Of a stretch of DNA of 64,000 bases, positions 61,072 to 64,000 are shown piece by piece. Source of the stretch: Pseudomonas aestuarii (lineage in GTDB: Bacteria > Pseudomonadota > Gammaproteobacteria > Pseudomonadales > Pseudomonadaceae); the NCBI RefSeq assembly GCF_027988105.1, contig NZ_JAQJZJ010000003.1, positions 186,001-250,000 of the forward strand. Direction: 5' to 3'. Below the pieces are notes generated by a model, which was not told where the DNA came from, did no database searches, and saw only the letters and a program-made list of their open reading frames with translations. A program made the translations under genes and the position numbers. Position 1 is the stretch's first letter; the number at the start of each line of letters is the position of its first letter.

Positions 61072-62049
61072 TCAGGCCGGTGGTTGCAGCCCGGCTTCGT
61101 GCAGCCAGTCGCGATTGAACAGGCGTGCGGCGTAGAGCCCGCCGCGGTCGCACAACAAGCTCACAACGCAGTGTCCTGGCCCCAGTTCCAGGGCGAGCTG
61201 GCGCGCCGCGCAGAGGTTGATGCCACTCGAGCCGCCGACGAACAAGCCTTCCTCGTGCAGCAGGCGATACAGCATGTCCACGCACTGCTGATCGTCCACC
61301 TGCAGCGCCGAGTCGATCGGTGTGTCTTGCAGATTGGCGGTCACCCGACTGGTGCCGATGCCTTCGGTGATCGACTTGCCCTCGGCGCGCAATTCACCGT
61401 CCAGCACCCAATGATAGAGGGCACTGCCCATGGGGTCGGCCAGGACGATGCGCACCGCCGGCTTGCGCTCCTTGAGATAGCGCGCCACGCCGCCCAGGGT
61501 GCCGCCGGTGCCGACCGCACAGACGAATGCATCCACCCGGCCCTCGCTATCGCGCCAGATTTCCGCCCCGGTGGTTCGGTAATGCACGTCGCGATTGGCG
61601 GTATTGTCGAACTGGTTGGCCCAGATCGCCCCCGGCAATGTGGCGGCCAGACGCCCGGCCACCTTCTGGTAATTGTCCGGGTCGCTGTAGGGCTTGGGCG
61701 CTACCGTACGCACCTCGGCGCCCAGTTGGCGCAGCCGGTCGAACTTCTCGCGCGATTGGTTATCCGGGATCACGATGATGCAGCGATAACCCCGCGCCGC
61801 ACAGATATGCGCCAGGCCGATGCCGGTGTTGCCGGCGGTGCCTTCGACCACCGTACCGCCCGGCCCCAGGCGGCCACTGTGTTCGGCGTCTTCGATGATG
61901 CCCAGGGCCGTGCGGTCTTTCACCGAGCCGCCGGGGTTGAGAAACTCGGCCTTGGCCAGGATCTCGCAACCGGTCTCGGCGCTCAGCTTGCCGAGGCGAA
62001 TCAGCGGCGTGTCGCCAATGGTTCCGATAAAACCGTCGCGGATAGCCAT
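61072..62049 (-). CDS. cysteine synthase-like PLP enzyme
   Basis: A 325-residue fold-type II PLP enzyme. The lysine that binds PLP is in NPGGSVKDRTA, the substrate loop is EGTAGNTGIG, and GTGGTLGGVARYLKE binds phosphate. It could make cysteine from O-acetylserine or act as a cystathionine synthase-like protein. It is divergent from the FtsH-type gene and shares an Anr-type box with it at 62102. Probably a condition-specific copy. Confidence 0.9.
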   Translation of the reverse strand: MAIRDGFIGTIGDTPLIRLGKLSAETGCEILAKAEFLNPGGSVKDRTALGIIEDAEHSGRLGPGGTVVEGTAGNTGIGLAHICAARGYRCIIVIPDNQSREKFDRLRQLGAEVRTVAPKPYSDPDNYQKVAGRLAATLPGAIWANQFDNTANRDVHYRTTGAEIWRDSEGRVDAFVCAVGTGGTLGGVARYLKERKPAVRIVLADPMGSALYHWVLDGELRAEGKSITEGIGTSRVTANLQDTPIDSALQVDDQQCVDMLYRLLHEEGLFVGGSSGINLCAARQLALELGPGHCVVSLLCDRGGLYAARLFNRDWLHEAGLQPPA

Positions 62050-62101
62050 GGTTCACCTCCAGCCTGCTCTATCCTTTTTTTAGTTTAGCGGCGACAGCGG
62101 G

Positions 62102-62115
62102 TTGATGAGCATCAA
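62102..62115. promoter_or_regulatory. Anr/FNR box (perfect)
   Basis: TTGAT, GAGC, ATCAA, in the 126-bp gap between the divergent cysteine-synthase-like and FtsH-type genes. Confidence 0.7.
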
Positions 62116-62175
62116 TACCGCGTCCGGCCGCCAGGGTTACACCTAACCTCGAACCTTCCCGCGAGGACAGGCCTC

Positions 62176-64000
62176 ATGGAAAAGCAGCAGCAATGGAACC
62201 TCTGGTTCTTTCTCGTCGCCTTCAGCCTGCTTCTGGTGTTCCAGGACTGGTGGGCGGCGCGAAGCGTGGTCGAACCCCTGCCCTACAGCGAGTTCATGCG
62301 CCTGCTCAAGGAGGAGAAACTCAGCGACTTGCGCATCGAGCAGCAGCAGATCAGCGGCAACCTCAAGGAACCGATCAACGACCACAGCCAATTTGTCACC
62401 GTGCGGGTTGAACCCGAACTGGCCGAAGCCCTGGCGCAGTCGCATGTGACCTTCAGTGGCACCCGCCAAGGCGGGCTGATCAGCAACCTGCTGAGCTGGC
62501 TGTTACCCTTTATTCTGATCTTCGCCCTCTGGTCGTTCCTGTTTCGTCGTCTGGCCGAGAAACAGGGATTCGGCGGTATGGTCAACGTCGGCAAGTCCAG
62601 GGCCAAGATTTTCGTCCAGCGCGATACCGGGGTGACCTTCGAGGATGTGGCCGGGATTGACGAAGCCAAGGCCGAGCTGCTCGAAGTGGTGTCCTTCCTC
62701 AAGGACCAGCCCAAGTACAGCCGCCTTGGCGCGCGGATTCCCAAGGGCATCCTGCTGGTCGGCCCGCCCGGCACCGGCAAGACCCTGGTGGCCAAGGCGG
62801 TGGCCGGCGAGGCCAGCGTGCCCTTCTTCTCCATCTCCGGCTCGGAATTCGTCGAGATGTTCGTCGGCGTCGGCGCCGCGCGGGTCCGTGACCTGTTCGA
62901 ACAGGCACGCAAGTCGGCACCCTGCATCATCTTCATCGACGAACTCGACGCCCTGGGCAAGGCGCGCGGGGTCGGCGCCTTTGGCGGCAACGACGAGAAG
63001 GAGCAGACCCTCAACCAGCTGCTCGCCGAACTGGACGGTTTCGACCCGCGCGAAGGCGTGGTCCTGCTGGCCGCCACCAACCGTCCGGAAGTGCTCGACC
63101 CGGCCCTGCTGCGCGCCGGCCGTTTCGACCGCCAGATCGTCATCGACCGCCCCGACCGGCGCGGTCGGCTGGCCATTCTCAAGGTGCATGCCAAGCGCAT
63201 CCAGATCACCGCCGACCTCGATATGGATCGCATCGCCGGGATCACCACCGGCTTCTCCGGCGCCGACCTGGCCAACCTGATCAACGAGGCGGCCATCCTC
63301 GCCACCCGCCGCGGCGCCGATGCGGTGAGCATGGACGACTTCACCGCCGCGGTGGAGCGCATCGTGGTCGGCAGCGAACGCCGCGGCCGCCTGCTCCAGC
63401 CCCACGAGCGCGAGGTGGTGGCCCACCATGAAATGGGCCACGCCCTGGCCGCGGCCAGCCTGGCGGGCATGGATCCGGTGCACAAGGTGTCGATCATCCC
63501 GCGCTCGGTCGGTGCCCTCGGCTACACCCTGCAGCGGCCTACCGAGGATCGTTTCCTGATCACCCTGGCGGAACTGAAAAATCGCATGGTCGTGCTGCTC
63601 GCCGGGCGGGCGGCGGAAGACCTGATCTTCAAGGAGATATCCACCGGCGCCGCCGACGACCTGGCCAAGGTCACCGACATCGCCCGGCAGATCGTCACCC
63701 GCTTCGGCATGACGAGCGAACTCGGCCAGGCCGTGCTGGAGCATCAAAGCGCCAGCTACCTGGGCGAACAGGCGATCAGCCTGCGCGAGAAGGACTACTC
63801 GGAAGAGACCGCGCGCGAGGTCGACCTGAGCATCAGAGCCCTGATCGATGGTGCCTATACGCGGGCCAAGGCGCTGCTGCAGAGTCGTCGCGCCGACCTG
63901 GAACAAGGTGCGCAGCTGCTGCTGGAAAAGGAAACCCTGACCCCCGACGAATTCCCGGCGCTACGGCCCCGCCCGTCCCCGCGTTTAGAGGGAGACCAAC
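62176..64000 (+). CDS. ftsH: FtsH-type AAA+ zinc metalloprotease, 3' end outside window
   Basis: A membrane-anchored protease that degrades misfolded or surplus membrane and soluble proteins. There is no stop before the window end, so 608 codons are seen. Helix 1 is at about 8-26, a short periplasmic part follows, and helix 2 is at about 103-123. Walker A GPPGTGKT is at 196-203, Walker [11 protein letters not shown], the SRH has RAGRFDRQ, and the zinc motif HEMGH is at 418-422 (HEAGH in most). Given its stress neighbours and Anr box it is probably an accessory copy rather than the housekeeping FtsH. Confidence 0.93.
   Translation, partial: MEKQQQWNLWFFLVAFSLLLVFQDWWAARSVVEPLPYSEFMRLLKEEKLSDLRIEQQQISGNLKEPINDHSQFVTVRVEPELAEALAQSHVTFSGTRQGGLISNLLSWLLPFILIFALWSFLFRRLAEKQGFGGMVNVGKSRAKIFVQRDTGVTFEDVAGIDEAKAELLEVVSFLKDQPKYSRLGARIPKGILLVGPPGTGKTLVAKAVAGEASVPFFSISGSEFVEMFVGVGAARVRDLFEQARKSAPCIIFIDELDALGKARGVGAFGGNDEKEQTLNQLLAELDGFDPREGVVLLAATNRPEVLDPALLRAGRFDRQIVIDRPDRRGRLAILKVHAKRIQITADLDMDRIAGITTGFSGADLANLINEAAILATRRGADAVSMDDFTAAVERIVVGSERRGRLLQPHEREVVAHHEMGHALAAASLAGMDPVHKVSIIPRSVGALGYTLQRPTEDRFLITLAELKNRMVVLLAGRAAEDLIFKEISTGAADDLAKVTDIARQIVTRFGMTSELGQAVLEHQSASYLGEQAISLREKDYSEETAREVDLSIRALIDGAYTRAKALLQSRRADLEQGAQLLLEKETLTPDEFPALRPRPSPRLEGDQ

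Noticed and set aside
60385..62088. 567-codon plus-strand ORF
   Set aside because: It runs out of frame through the Mut7-C gene and antisense through the cysteine-synthase-like gene, both of which are clear.
62503..63906. 467-codon minus-strand ORF
   Set aside because: Antisense shadow of the FtsH-type gene.

Overview
The window is high-GC DNA from a gammaproteobacterium, most likely a Pseudomonas or close relative. The signs are a 28-bp site at 54022-54049 that fits the gammaproteobacterial dif consensus, TTGAT-N4-ATCAA (Anr/FNR) boxes, and the codon and gene style. I see no rRNA, tRNA, CRISPR, integrase or transposase. Because of the high GC, most long antisense ORFs are shadows.

From position 1 to about 51.6 kb lies a very large catabolic cluster. 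It encodes two cytochrome P450s with a [2Fe-2S] ferredoxin and ferredoxin reductase, and two Rieske ring-hydroxylating dioxygenases (alpha+beta) with a [3Fe-4S]-type ferredoxin. It also encodes two type I extradiol dioxygenases, two CrtI-like FAD oxidoreductases, four ACMSD-type amidohydrolases, three FAH-family hydrolases and six SDRs. A DUF35/thiolase-like aldolase pair, an acyl-CoA ligase, a full beta-oxidation set (three acyl-CoA dehydrogenases, hydratase, 3-hydroxyacyl-CoA dehydrogenase, thiolase), four MFS carriers, a chemoreceptor, and IclR and TetR regulators complete it. The content recalls the dit/tdt clusters for abietane diterpenoid (resin acid) breakdown: an IclR regulator, a dioxygenase with a detached [3Fe-4S] ferredoxin gene, an SCP-x-type thiolase, a P450, and a CoA ligase divergent from a TetR gene. 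The substrate is inferred, not shown. A plausible flow is P450 and CrtI-like oxidation, Rieske dihydroxylation, SDR rearomatisation, extradiol cleavage, amidohydrolase and FAH C-C hydrolysis or decarboxylation, then CoA activation, beta-oxidation and retro-aldol side-chain cleavage.

A shared near-palindrome, TGAACA-N13-TGTTCA with a constant 13-bp spacer, sits before nearly every catabolic operon (ten sites from 13.1 to 50.7 kb). It defines a private regulon.

From 51.6 to 54.3 kb is a gene-poor, lower-GC stretch with a secreted protein of unknown role, an apparently orphan Xre/MbcA/ParS-type antitoxin, and the dif site. The six KOPS-like octamers I noticed all point toward dif, so this looks like the chromosome terminus. 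From 54.3 kb to the end is a stress and envelope module: DedA, a VKOR-thioredoxin fusion, a tandem universal stress protein, an MgtE-like transporter, homospermidine synthase, a Mut7-C protein, a cysteine-synthase-like enzyme and an FtsH-type protease cut by the window end. Three Anr/FNR-type boxes in this part suggest induction at low oxygen.
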